64,000 nt of DNA from Streptomyces gardneri (lineage in GTDB: Bacteria > Actinomycetota > Actinomycetes > Streptomycetales > Streptomycetaceae): contig NZ_BJMN01000040.1 in assembly GCF_006539185.1 (NCBI RefSeq), positions 1-64,000 on the forward strand, given 5' to 3'. The position numbers were made by a program, and so were the translations under genes. Shown piece after piece: positions 8,285 through 16,794 of the stretch (within the stretch, counting starts at the first letter, position 1; each line of letters opens with the position of its first letter). The notes under the pieces were generated by a model, which was not told where the DNA came from, did no database searches, and was given only the letters and a program-made list of their open reading frames with translations.

Positions 8285-8869
8285 GACCACGGACGGGCGG
8301 TGCGGGTCGACCGGATCGATCTCCCGCTCATCGAAGAGGCTCTCCAAGGCCTCGAGGCCGTGTTCGCGGCGGTGGTCCTTCTCCGCCCTGGTGATCGGCA
8401 GCAGCCACAAGAGTCGGGCGTGGGCCGTTTCGTCCCAGGCGCAGACCTCGAAGTCAGGGCCGTACGGGTACGGCAGGCTGATCAGGTAGTGGTCGCACGC
8501 GGAGTCGTCGAGCCACGGCCTGCCGATGGGGACGGTGTGCCCGACGTCCAGCCGCTGATGGTCCGGGCCGCAGTGGTAGTACGCGTTGACGGTGAGGCTT
8601 TCCCGGTTCCGCCAGTCGTCCCGCGGGGCCGCGAGGAAGAACTCCGCCCCGTGCCCGCCCTCCTGGGTCGCCGCCCAGCAGCCGGACGTCACGTACACCC
8701 ACCACTCGCCCGGCCCACCGGGGTGGATCCGGAACACCCGGAACCCGGGCACCCGCTCCTCAATGGGGCCGTCGACGCCCGGCAACTCGTCGATGATCTG
8801 CCCGGGGAAGTGCCGCTGCAGGTGCGCGCGCAGGGCCGCCCGGGCGGCGAGCAGGGAAACGGAAGACAT
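8282..8869 (-). CDS. Suppressor-of-fused (SUFU) domain protein
   Basis: 195 residues. The body has the SUFU pattern: GFRVFRIHPGGPGEWWVYVT, a long middle, HYLISLPYPYGPDFEVC, and the C-terminal LLWLLPITRAEKDHRREHGL, then LESLFDEREIDPVDPHRPSV. In bacteria SUFU proteins are mostly immunity-like or regulatory; no toxin gene is adjacent here. ATG 8869 begins MSSVSLLAAR; the upstream extension is IS-derived. The gene is sandwiched between two halves of IS5-type elements in opposite orientations and so was probably acquired with them. Confidence 0.75.
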   Translation of the reverse strand: MSSVSLLAARAALRAHLQRHFPGQIIDELPGVDGPIEERVPGFRVFRIHPGGPGEWWVYVTSGCWAATQEGGHGAEFFLAAPRDDWRNRESLTVNAYYHCGPDHQRLDVGHTVPIGRPWLDDSACDHYLISLPYPYGPDFEVCAWDETAHARLLWLLPITRAEKDHRREHGLEALESLFDEREIDPVDPHRPSVV

Positions 8870-8992
8870 GCTCCGATCATGGCAGCCGCGTGGCTGTCGG
8901 CCACAACGGGGCTCCGCGCAGGGACCGGAGCCAGGCCCTGGTTCGCCGACGGCACCGGGGACCGCCTCCTGGCCCATGTCCAGTAGCACTCC

Positions 8993-9366
8993 GATGTCGT
9001 CGGGACCGTGGACTGGTCGATTCCGGATCGCCCGGCTGGGCTCGGGCAGGCCCCGGGCCCGGGCCCGACCGAGTCGTCGCCGACAAGGGTTACTCGGCCC
9101 GGAAGATCCATGCCTACCTACGACGACGAGGAATCGCCTGCACCATCCCGGAACGGATCGACCAGATCACTACGGACGCATCCGCCGCGGCGAGACCCGC
9201 TGTCGCCTCGACAAGGCCGCCTACCGCAGGCGGAACTTCGTCGAACGCTGCTTCAGTCGCCTCAGGCAGAACCGGGCCTCGCCACCCGCTACGACAAACG
9301 AGCCCGGCACTACCAAGCCATGGTCACCCTCACCAGTCCGCCGTTATCTACCTGGGGAAACGACCT
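8993..9366 (+). pseudogene. IS5-family transposase, C-terminal half
   Basis: Plus-strand fragments in three frames: DRVVADKGYSARKIHAYLRR, GIACTIPERIDQI, LDKAAYRRRNFVERCFSRLR and GLATRYDKRARHYQAMVTL. Together they make the C-terminal half of an IS5 transposase with at least two frameshifts. The end near GGGGAAACGACCTC (9353-9366) resembles the opposite terminus of the fragment at 7940-8284, but the two are in inverted orientation. Confidence 0.8.
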
Positions 9367-9910
9367 CTTCCAGTGTCAGGGGCATCGGGTAGGTGAGCTC
9401 CGCAGGAAACAGCCGCTGTGCCTTGGTGGCGTGCCCGGTTTGTATCAGTGTCGCTGCCTTGCGGACCTGGGGGGTCAGGTCGGTGAGACTGACGATCCAG
9501 TCGTCGGTGAACGTACGGATCAGGTGGCGGCCGATGCCGACCTGGATGCTGTAGTGGTTCAGTGCCGCTCCGCGCGGCGAACGCTCCGGGTCCCACTGGA
9601 CATGTACGGCTGCCTGGGCCACCGCTGCCGGGTCGGCGGTCGTCAGCACGGCCTGGGACAGGGCCTCCTCCCAGCCCTCCCGGGTGATCCGTACCGCGAG
9701 AACACGTTCCTGGCCCGGTTTGCGGGCCCAGTTGCTGCGGTGCATCAGCCACATGAACGACGGCTTGATCCACGTCATTCGGTGGAACGAGAACGGCGCA
9801 ACGAAGCGGCCCGCCCTCAGCGCCGCGTCAGCGATGGCAGGCGAGTACGCCTGATAGACCACGATCGTGCGAGCGTCGTAGTCGGCACGAATCTGATACT
9901 GGGGCGTCAT
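9344..9910 (-). CDS. DUF4291 domain-containing protein
   Basis: 188 residues starting MTPQYQIRADYDARTIVVYQ. The text YSPAIADAALRAGRF, FSFHRMTWIKPSFMWLMHRS and WARKPGQERVLAVRITREG spans nearly the full DUF4291 family (about 180-200 residues). That family is widespread in bacteria and fungi and has no known reaction. No signal or membrane segment is seen. The C-terminus overlaps the end of an IS5 remnant by about 20 bp on the other strand, so the last residues may be IS-derived. The complete family core suggests a functional protein. Confidence 0.88.
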   Translation of the reverse strand: MTPQYQIRADYDARTIVVYQAYSPAIADAALRAGRFVAPFSFHRMTWIKPSFMWLMHRSNWARKPGQERVLAVRITREGWEEALSQAVLTTADPAAVAQAAVHVQWDPERSPRGAALNHYSIQVGIGRHLIRTFTDDWIVSLTDLTPQVRKAATLIQTGHATKAQRLFPAELTYPMPLTLEEVVSPGR

Positions 9911-10020
9911 GCGCCGCACCCTGCCATCTGGTCCGCCGGCGCGGCGAGCCGATTTTGCCTCACCGCCCCCGGGGCAGGTTCGCACGCGCTGCTGGCCGCG
10001 ACGAGGACGGTCGCCTCATA

Positions 10021-10048
10021 GCGAACCGCGAACCGCGAACCGCGAGCC
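10021..10048. repeat. 7-bp tandem repeat, four copies
   Basis: GCGAACC three times, then GCGAGCC. It lies in non-coding DNA between DUF4291 and a decayed TPR-like fragment. Low-complexity slippage is the likely origin. Confidence 0.8.
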
Positions 10049-10116
10049 CTGAGGCGGGGCACGCGGACTTTTTCAGCACGGGTTCGAACTGCGGCGCGTC
10101 TCCACGCTGAACAACT

Positions 10117-10330
10117 TCACGGCGCCGTTCGCGCCGCACCGCGGCTTTGGCGAGGTCGCCGCTCGCGTACAAGAGCAGGCTGAGTGCGGGCGACTCGCCC
10201 CGGAGAGTCCGGCTCGACGGCCCGCAGGTACCGGGCGTTCGCCTCCTCCTCAAGGCCGACCTCGCGCAGTAGATAGACCGCAGTGGTAGACGGCGCCGCG
10301 GACCGAACGACAGCAGCGAGTGGTACCGAG
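10117..10330 (-). pseudogene. Decayed TPR-like fragment
   Basis: Minus-strand text AVYLLREVGLEEEANARYLR continues after a frame change as SLLLYASGDLAKAAVRRERR, like two consecutive Sel1/TPR helical pairs. No start or full domain remains. It is probably the residue of a helical-repeat protein gene. The call rests on composition and helix spacing only. Confidence 0.35.
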
Positions 10331-10421
10331 CGTGAGCCGTTCCGGTCTTCCTGACCGAGCCTGACCGAACCCGGCCGAGCCGCTGTCCAAGAGTCGTCAA
10401 AGACGTTCTGTGCGTTGAGCA

Positions 10422-11222
10422 ATGCAAAACCGGGCGGGCTTCACGGGGTCGTACGTTCCTCGTGTGACTCCTCCTTCCTCTGAATCTCACATATCCGAGA
10501 GCCCTTCCGCGGCCTCTTCCTCCTCGCGCCGCACACTGCTGCGCACCGCCCTCACCGGAGCGGCGCTGACCGCCGGATCCTGGGCATGGGACCTTCCCGC
10601 GGCCGCGGCCACGCCTCGCGTGAGCGAGAAGCCGCGGCCCGCCACCCCCGCAGCGGCCTTACGCGAGCTCAACGCTGGCAACCGGCGCTGGCGCACCCAC
10701 CACCAGCGACACCCTCACGAGACGCTCGCCGTCAGGAGGGAAATGGTCTCAGGACAGCATCCGTTCGCCGTCGTACTCGGCTGCATCGACTCCCGCGTCG
10801 CGCCTGAGCTCGTCTTCGACCAAGGTCTGGGCGATCTGCTCACCGTGCGTTCCGCGGGTGAGGTCCTGGACGAGGCGGTGCTGGGCAGTGTGGCATACGG
10901 CGTGCTGGAGCTGGCCATCCCGCTCATCGTGGTCCTCGGGCACCAGTCGTGCGGCGCCGTGTCCGCAGCCGTCCACGCGGAGGAGACCGGAGAGCGGCTT
11001 CCCGCACACATCCAGTACATCGCCGACCGGATCAAGCCCGCGATCGACCACTCGCACGAAGGAGCAGCCCGCATCGACGCGACCGTCTCGGCGCAGGTGC
11101 GGCGTGTGCGGTCACAGCTCGCCGCGGAGCCCGACCTCGCCGCGAGGATCGGGGCGGGACGGCTGGCGATCGTCGGCGCGCGCTACGAACTGACCAGTCA
11201 ACTCGTCCATCCGGTCGACTGA
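10422..11222 (+). CDS. Beta-carbonic anhydrase, Tat-exported
   Basis: 266 residues from ATG 10422, or 252 from GTG 10464. The N-terminus holds a twin-arginine signal (SRRTLLRTALTGAALTAG), so the enzyme should be exported folded with its metal. The catalytic domain shows the zinc ligands Cys and Asp in GCIDSRVAPELVF and His and Cys in GHQSCGAV, plus SAGEVLDEAVLGSVAYGV. It hydrates CO2 to bicarbonate outside the membrane. Neither start has a strong ribosome-binding site. It stands alone between non-coding stretches. Confidence 0.9.
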   Translation: MQNRAGFTGSYVPRVTPPSSESHISESPSAASSSSRRTLLRTALTGAALTAGSWAWDLPAAAATPRVSEKPRPATPAAALRELNAGNRRWRTHHQRHPHETLAVRREMVSGQHPFAVVLGCIDSRVAPELVFDQGLGDLLTVRSAGEVLDEAVLGSVAYGVLELAIPLIVVLGHQSCGAVSAAVHAEETGERLPAHIQYIADRIKPAIDHSHEGAARIDATVSAQVRRVRSQLAAEPDLAARIGAGRLAIVGARYELTSQLVHPVD

Positions 11223-11745
11223 TCGAGAGCGCCTCGAAAGCGTTTCGAGAGCCGATCGAGAACGGATCGGCCCGATCGCGACTGATCGCGCCCTCCGCCC
11301 CACCGCCGGCCGGTGTACGCACCGGTCGGCGCCCGCTGTCCGTAGCCCTGGCCCGTCGGCTCTCTGTAGCCCTGGCCCATCGCCATCGCCATCGGCTTCA
11401 AGAGGCGTCATGCGCTCTTCCACGCCAAAAAGAGCTGATCCGGAAGGCGGTTAATGGCTGGGCGCCACCCTGCCTCGACGTGCAATGGCCCCTAGCATTC
11501 GACCATCCCCGCTCGCACCGGCGGGGTGGCCGGACAGAGTTCATTCGCATGATAGTTCAACCATTGCCGGTTGGACTACCCCGCTGCGTATTTCCGGCCC
11601 TTCCGATTCCCCGCGCCATGTCACCACCGCGGTAGGTCCCTGCCGACCACCGCACTTGAGCATGGCGCGCCGCATCCAAGCCCGTGGGCGCGGACACACC
11701 CGTGCGTCCGCGCCCACGGGAACCGAAGCACCGGATGGGAGAAAC
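11223..11745. other. Non-coding stretch
   Basis: 523 bp without a convincing gene. A 67-residue minus-strand frame with Gly/Tyr/Gln-rich text (11198-11401) overlaps the carbonic anhydrase end and has no recognised family. The last part before 11746 holds the leader of the DUF4360 gene, whose ATG is preceded by GGATGGGAGAAAC. Confidence 0.5.
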
Positions 11746-12396
11746 ATGAGATTTCCCCTGCTCGTGAGCGGGGCGGTCGCCGCGCTGTTCGCCTCGGCAC
11801 TGCCCGCCGAAGCCGGCCCGTCGTCGATCGTCGACCCGCCGCCGGACAGGATCGTCATCGACATCGCCACGGTGAACGGATCCGGCTGCCCCCTGGGCAC
11901 CGCCGCCATCGCCGTATCCGAGGACAACACCGCCTTCACCGTCACCTACAGCGAGTACCTCGCGCAGGTGGGCGGCGGTTCCTCCCCCACGGCGGCCCGC
12001 AGGAACTGTCAGCTGAACCTTCTGGTGCACGTGCCGCAGGGGTTCACGTACGCGATCGCCAGCGCCGACTACCGGGGCTACGCCTCGCTCAAGCCCGGAG
12101 CCAGCAGCACGGAGAAGGCCTCGTACTACTTCCAGGGCTCGCCGAGCACCGCCTCCCGCACGCACACCTTCCGCGGCCCGTACGAGGACAACTGGCAGGC
12201 GACCGACGACACAGACTGGGCCCAACTGGTGTGGGCGCCCTGCGGTGTGCAGCGCAACTTCAACATCAATACCGAGCTCCGGGTGAACGCCGGCACGTCG
12301 AATCCGAGTGCCACCAGCTACATGACCATGGACTCCACGGACGGTGACATCAGCACGATCTATCACCTGGCGTGGAAGGAGTGCCCGGCCGACTGA
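11746..12396 (+). CDS. Secreted DUF4360 domain protein
   Basis: 216 residues with a signal peptide (MRFPLLVSGAVAALFASALP, cut near AEA). The mature part carries the DUF4360 pattern: IDIATVNGSGCPLGTAAIAV, NTAFTVTYSEYLAQVGGG, RRNCQLNLLVHVPQGFTYAI and a C-terminal WAPCGVQRNFNINTELRVN. Four conserved cysteines (CPLG, RNCQ, APCG, KECP) can form two disulfides. Members are small secreted fungal and actinomycete proteins of unknown role. ATG 11746 follows a purine-rich GGGAGAA. It appears monocistronic. Confidence 0.88.
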   Translation: MRFPLLVSGAVAALFASALPAEAGPSSIVDPPPDRIVIDIATVNGSGCPLGTAAIAVSEDNTAFTVTYSEYLAQVGGGSSPTAARRNCQLNLLVHVPQGFTYAIASADYRGYASLKPGASSTEKASYYFQGSPSTASRTHTFRGPYEDNWQATDDTDWAQLVWAPCGVQRNFNINTELRVNAGTSNPSATSYMTMDSTDGDISTIYHLAWKECPAD

Positions 12397-12749
12397 CGCG
12401 CGCGGCGGCCGTGGCGCACCGACGCGCCCGGCCGCCCACCGGCCGACACGACGTCTGATCGCGCCACAGGAAGAGAGCATCGGCCGAGGCCGTGCGCACC
12501 GACGCGGCTCCGGCTGCCCTGTCCGCCTCGCCGACAGCCCCGTGGCCCGTGTCGCCGCCGGGAGATCTCCCTCGCACGGACCGCCCCGGTGTACGTCTCG
12601 CTGTGGAGCCCCGACCACCGCGTAGTACTTGAGTATGACCCGGTGCCCGTACGGAGACGGACATTGCCACCGAGGAGGAACCTGGGCCCCGGACAGGCGT
12701 CTTGATCCTCGCGTCGGCTTGATCGTCGAGTCGACCCGAGGAGGTTCTG
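12397..12749. other. Non-coding stretch before TPR gene
   Basis: 353 bp with no supportable gene. The last 30 bp carry GAGGAGG-like purines before ATG 12750. No operator or hairpin stands out. Confidence 0.5.
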
Positions 12750-13898
12750 ATGGCAGGTCAGGTGACGGAGAGGCCGGCGATGGCATCGGCGCCGGAGTAC
12801 CAAGGCGCGCTGGGGTCATTGTCGGTGAACGCCTCACTGCCCGAGGTGCTCGCCCGGGGCGTCCGGGAACTCCGGGCGGCCGAGGAGTCCGGGGACCTGC
12901 GGGAGGCGGCGCGCTGCGGGCTGGCCGTGGCGGAGGCATGCCGCAGGCTCGGGCGGATCGAGGAGGCCGACCGGGCGTGGAAGGCGAGCTACCGGGCGGC
13001 GCGTTCGGCCGGTCACGAGGGGGCCATGGCGTGGGCGCTGTGGAGCGGCGGCACCCTGGCCCGCCAGCGCGGTGCGCTCCGGCTGGCGTACCGGCTGCTG
13101 GGGCTCGCGGCCGAGATGGGGGAGCGGGGCGGGGACGTCGTCGTGCGGGGGTACTCGCTGGCGGGACTCGCCGAGACCGGGCGCGTCCAGGGCGATTACG
13201 AGGCGGTCGGGAGGCTGCACGAACAGCTGCTGGCCGAGGCTCGCCGCCGCGGTGAGGCCCGGCACACGGTCTGGGCGCTGGAGGGCATAGCGCAGATGCA
13301 CCGCAACACCGGCTCCTACGACCGGGCCCTGGCCCTCTTCGAGGAGGCGGCCGAGACGGCATCGCGCGCCGAGGACCGACGCGGATGGGCATGGGCCCTG
13401 CGGGGCATCGCCGACGTGGTGTCCGTGCGGGACGGGGACGTGGAGCGAGCCCTGTCCCTGCTGTCGCAGGCGGAGGAGGCGTGCCGGGAGATACGGCTGG
13501 CCAGCGCGCTCGCCTACAACCACAAGATGCGGGGCAACGTGCTGTACCGGGCGGGCCGTTACGAGCAGGCCCGTGAGTGGTACGCGCAGGCGCTGGAGGA
13601 GTTCCGCGAGATGGAGGAGCCGCGGGGCACTGCACTGTCGCGGCTGGGACTGGTCAAGGCCGACGCCCGCCTGGGCCGCGACGCCGCGGACACCGCCGCG
13701 GAACTGGCCGGACTCCGCACGACGCTGGACCGTATCGGGCTGCGGCACGCCCGGGACATGGTGGACAAGGCCGCGGCCGAGCTGGGGGTGGGCCCACTGC
13801 CGGACCACACCGGAGACGGACCGGGGGCGGCCGCACCGGTACTGCCGGCAGTCGGGGCGGCAGCCCTGCGGAAGGCCGACGTGGAGGGGCTGCGGTGA
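12750..13898 (+). CDS. TPR-repeat protein coupled to prenyl synthase
   Basis: 382 residues built of about seven or eight tetratricopeptide helical pairs, for example GRIEEADRAWKASYRAARSA, GSYDRALALFEEAAETASRA and AGRYEQAREWYAQALEEFRE. It is cytosolic, with no signal and no enzymatic motif, and so is a scaffold or partner-binding protein. GAGG stands before ATG 12750. Its stop TGA overlaps the GTG start of the polyprenyl synthase by four bases (GTGA), so the two are translationally coupled and likely act together, perhaps as complex partner or regulator (inference). Confidence 0.85.
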   Translation: MAGQVTERPAMASAPEYQGALGSLSVNASLPEVLARGVRELRAAEESGDLREAARCGLAVAEACRRLGRIEEADRAWKASYRAARSAGHEGAMAWALWSGGTLARQRGALRLAYRLLGLAAEMGERGGDVVVRGYSLAGLAETGRVQGDYEAVGRLHEQLLAEARRRGEARHTVWALEGIAQMHRNTGSYDRALALFEEAAETASRAEDRRGWAWALRGIADVVSVRDGDVERALSLLSQAEEACREIRLASALAYNHKMRGNVLYRAGRYEQAREWYAQALEEFREMEEPRGTALSRLGLVKADARLGRDAADTAAELAGLRTTLDRIGLRHARDMVDKAAAELGVGPLPDHTGDGPGAAAPVLPAVGAAALRKADVEGLR

Positions 13899-15022
13899 GC
13901 GCTCGCCCGATGTCCGCCCCGGCGGTCTGCTCACTCACCGTCGCGCCGGGTGCCACGGCCGTGACCGAGGTGAGTACGTCTCGTGTGCACGAGGCCTCGG
14001 CGACCGTTCTCCTGGGGCGGTGCCGTGACCGGGTCCGGCCCGCGCTGGTCGAGGCGGTGGGCCACTTGCACCCGTGGACCGGTGAGATGGCGGCGTACGC
14101 GCTGGGCTGGGCCGATGCGACCGGAAAGCCGGACCCGGGCGGATCCGAGGGCAAGGGGGTGCGGCAGACGCTCGCCGTGCTCGGGGCCGAGGCCGTCGGC
14201 GCGGACGGCGCCGTCGCAGTCCCGGGCGCAGTCGCCGTCGAACTCGTCCACACCTTCTCGCTCCTCCACGACGACATCATGGATGCCGACGGCCTGCGCC
14301 GGCAGCGCCCGGCGGTCTGGAAGGCGTACGGGACCGGCCCGGGCGTCCTGGCCGGCGACGCGCTCCTGGCCCAGGCCGTGACGATCCTGGCCGAGGCCCC
14401 GGGTCACCACACGGCTGCCGCGGTACGGCACCTCTGCCGCACCCTGAACGCGCTGGTGTCCGGCCAGGCGGAGGATCTGCGCTTCGAGGACCGCCCTTGG
14501 CGCGGACCCGGCGCGGTCGAGCCGGAACAGTACCGGTCCATGGCCGAACACAAGACGGGAGCCCTGCTGGGCTGCGCGCTCGCGCTCGGCGCGATCCTCG
14601 GCGGCGCCCCCGACGGGACCGTCACCACGCTCGACCGAGCCGGTCGCCATCTCGGCCTCGCGTTTCAGGCGGTGGATGACATCCTCGGTATCTGGGGCGA
14701 CCCGAGAGTGACCGGCAAACCCGTCCACGCCGACCTCCGACAGGGCAAGAAGACCTTTCCGGTCCTCATCGCGCTGGCCGGCGGAGGCGAGGCCGCGCAC
14801 GAACTCGCGGTGCTGCTCGACTCCGTCGAGCGCATCGACGGCGAGACCGCCGAATACGCCGCGGAGCTCGTGGAGGAGGCCGGCGGCCGGACCGGGACCC
14901 GCAGGGAAGCTCGCCGGCACCTGGACGCAGCTCACCGCACCCTGCGTGAGGCGTCCCTGATACACCCCGCAGCACAGGAACTGGACGTGCTGTTCACCCA
15001 CTTGCTCGACCGCACCTGGTGA
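13895..15022 (+). CDS. Polyprenyl diphosphate synthase
   Basis: 375 residues, all-alpha isoprenyl synthase. The first Asp-rich motif is LLHDDIMD (residues about 127-134) followed by RRQRPAVW; the second is FQAVDDILGIWGDP; a Lys in KTGALLG and GKKTFPVLIAL are also conserved. It condenses isopentenyl diphosphate with allylic diphosphates, giving FPP/GGPP-length chains; Phe five residues before the first motif fits a short-to-medium product, but length cannot be fixed from sequence. No terpene cyclase or encapsulin gene is adjacent. Start GTG 13895 overlaps the TPR stop; ATG 13910 is an alternative. Confidence 0.9.
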   Translation: MSARPMSAPAVCSLTVAPGATAVTEVSTSRVHEASATVLLGRCRDRVRPALVEAVGHLHPWTGEMAAYALGWADATGKPDPGGSEGKGVRQTLAVLGAEAVGADGAVAVPGAVAVELVHTFSLLHDDIMDADGLRRQRPAVWKAYGTGPGVLAGDALLAQAVTILAEAPGHHTAAAVRHLCRTLNALVSGQAEDLRFEDRPWRGPGAVEPEQYRSMAEHKTGALLGCALALGAILGGAPDGTVTTLDRAGRHLGLAFQAVDDILGIWGDPRVTGKPVHADLRQGKKTFPVLIALAGGGEAAHELAVLLDSVERIDGETAEYAAELVEEAGGRTGTRREARRHLDAAHRTLREASLIHPAAQELDVLFTHLLDRTW

Positions 15023-15090
15023 CACCGGGGTCCTGGCGGGCAGCACCCCCGCTCCTGCCCGCCGGCACCCGTGCGGCCAGCAGGAACCGG

Positions 15091-15124
15091 AAGTGGCCCT
15101 CCACTGGCGTGTGGAGGGCCACTT
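15091..15124. terminator. Bidirectional terminator hairpin
   Basis: A perfect 14-bp stem (AAGTGGCCCTCCAC and complement) with a 6-nt loop, followed by TT. It lies between the convergent prenyl synthase and subtilase genes. Confidence 0.9.
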
Positions 15125-15163
15125 TCGTGGCTCAGTGGTCGGCCGACCGGTGGTGCGGTGCTG

Positions 15164-16363
15164 CTACGGCGCCACCTTCAGGAGCTTGTTGGCGGTGCCG
15201 GAGGACGGGTTCTTGATGGCGTCGGCGGTGGCCGCCCCGGTCAGCGCGGTGGCCGTATCGGCCGGCGTCGCCGACGGGTTGGCCGCCAGGTACAAGGCCG
15301 CGGCACCCGCCACGTGGGGGCTGGCCATCGACGTACCGGAGATCGTCTTGACGCCCGTGTCGCTGTCGTTCCAGGCCGAGGTGATGTCCGAGCCGGGCGC
15401 GTACAGGTCCACCACGGAGCCGAAGTTCGAGAAGTCCGACTGCTCGTCGTCCTTGGTGCTGGACGCCACGGTGAGCGCCTCGGGCACCCGGGAGGGCGAA
15501 CCCTGTCCGGCGTCGGAGGACTCGTTGCCGGCCGCCACCGCGAAGGTCACGCCGGAGGCGATGGCGCGCTGGACCGCCGCGTCCAGAGCCTCGTCGGCGC
15601 CGCCGCCGAGGCTCATGTTCGCGACGGAGGGGCCGGAGTGGTTCTGGGTCACCCAGTCGATGCCCGCCACGACCTGGTCGGTCGTGCCGGAGCCGTTGTC
15701 GTCGAGGACGCGAACGGCCACGACCTTGGCCTTCTTGGCCACTCCGTGGGCCGTACCGGCGATGGTGCCGGCGACGTGGGTGCCGTGGCCGTTGCCGTCG
15801 TCGGCGGTCTGGTCGTTGTCCACGGCGTCGAAGCCGTGGCTGGCCCGACCGCCGAAGTCCTGGTGCGAGATCCGGACGCCGGTGTCGATGACGTATGCGG
15901 TCACGCCCTCGCCGCCGGCGTCGGGGTAGGTGTACTTCTGGTCGCCCGCCGTGTCGGCCTGGTCGATCCGGTCCAGGCCCCAGGACGGGGGCTGCTCCTG
16001 GGTCTCGTTGATGCTGAAGCGCTTGTTCTGCACGACCGTGTCGACGGCCGGGTCAGCGGCGAGGCGCTTGGCCTCGTCGACGGAGAGACCGGAGGCCGAG
16101 AAGCCGTTGACCTCCGAGCCGTAGGAGCGCTGGAGGGTGCCGCCGTACTTCTTCGCGAGCTCCGCCTTGTTCGCGGATGCGTCGAGGATGACGACGAAGC
16201 TGCCGGAGACGGCGCCCGGGGCACCGAGTCCGTGCACGGTGCCTTCCGCCGGGGCGGCTGCCCCGGCGAGGTTGCCCGCGAACAGCGCGGCGGCTGCCGC
16301 GGCAGCGGTACCTGTGGCTATCGCCGCGTTGCGAAGTCCGTGGGATCGCTTGTGAGTTGCCAT
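15164..16363 (-). CDS. Secreted subtilisin-like serine protease (S8)
   Basis: 399 residues. It has a signal peptide (NAAIATGTAAAAAAALFAGN), an I9 inhibitor propeptide (SFVVILDASANKAELAKKYG, residues about 50-115), then the S8 domain with the triad Asp in AYVIDTGVRISH, His in NGHGTHVAGTIAG and Ser in GTSMASPHVAGAA. It is an extracellular proteinase-K-like enzyme matured by propeptide cleavage near NETQEQPPSWGLDRIDQ. AGGAGAG precedes ATG 16363. An inverted repeat TTGACG-N7-CGTCAA at 16385-16403 lies in its leader and could bind a regulator. Confidence 0.95.
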   Translation of the reverse strand: MATHKRSHGLRNAAIATGTAAAAAAALFAGNLAGAAAPAEGTVHGLGAPGAVSGSFVVILDASANKAELAKKYGGTLQRSYGSEVNGFSASGLSVDEAKRLAADPAVDTVVQNKRFSINETQEQPPSWGLDRIDQADTAGDQKYTYPDAGGEGVTAYVIDTGVRISHQDFGGRASHGFDAVDNDQTADDGNGHGTHVAGTIAGTAHGVAKKAKVVAVRVLDDNGSGTTDQVVAGIDWVTQNHSGPSVANMSLGGGADEALDAAVQRAIASGVTFAVAAGNESSDAGQGSPSRVPEALTVASSTKDDEQSDFSNFGSVVDLYAPGSDITSAWNDSDTGVKTISGTSMASPHVAGAAALYLAANPSATPADTATALTGAATADAIKNPSSGTANKLLKVAP

Positions 16364-16758
16364 GAAGGTGGTTCTCTCCTCGTGTTGACGTGTGGGGCGT
16401 CAAACGTTCGAGAGAACCCTGTGCGGGTTGGCAGGAGCAAATCAAGTGCGAACCCCGGGTAGGCGTTATTCAACAAGGTTTCTTAAAGATCTCTCCGCAC
16501 CTCCTCCATGTCGCACACGCGATCTGGCCAACTCCTGCAGGAAATGGGCACGGAGCGGTGCCGGTGCCTCGGTTCACGTCGACAGTTCGGAACGGGCGAC
16601 GGTGACCGGCGTGGGAAGCGAGAGCGCCGACTGCGCGCCCTGCACGTCTGCTTGGCCCTGGCGGTCGTCCGGTCCGAGGTGACGCCATCGGCCGATGCCT
16701 CGTCATCGAGGCGGGCGTCCGTGCCGAGGTGATCTGAAGGCGGCCCCGAGGATTCTGA

Positions 16759-16787
16759 TTGAATCGACTTTGTGTACGTCATATACT
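16759..16787 (+). promoter_or_regulatory. Sigma-70-type promoter for leaderless mRNA
   Basis: TTGAAT (16759-16764) and TATACT (16782-16787) are spaced 17 bp. The ATG at 16795 lies 7 nt beyond the -10 box, where transcription should start, so the mRNA is probably leaderless. The rest of 16364-16758 shows only the subtilase leader and no gene. Confidence 0.75.
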
Positions 16788-16794
16788 CGCGCTT

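Noticed and set aside
10021..10048. Possible CRISPR-like array
   Set aside because: Unit is only 7 bp with no spacers; simple tandem repeat.
11198..11401. 67-residue Gly/Tyr-rich minus-strand frame
   Set aside because: No ribosome-binding site, overlaps the carbonic anhydrase end and has no recognised family.
11557..13635. 692-codon minus-strand frame across the DUF4360 and TPR genes
   Set aside because: Pro/Arg-rich low-complexity shadow; both sense genes are clearly coding.
15071..16462. 463-codon plus-strand frame over the subtilase
   Set aside because: Val/Gly-rich shadow of the protease gene, which has signal peptide and full catalytic triad.
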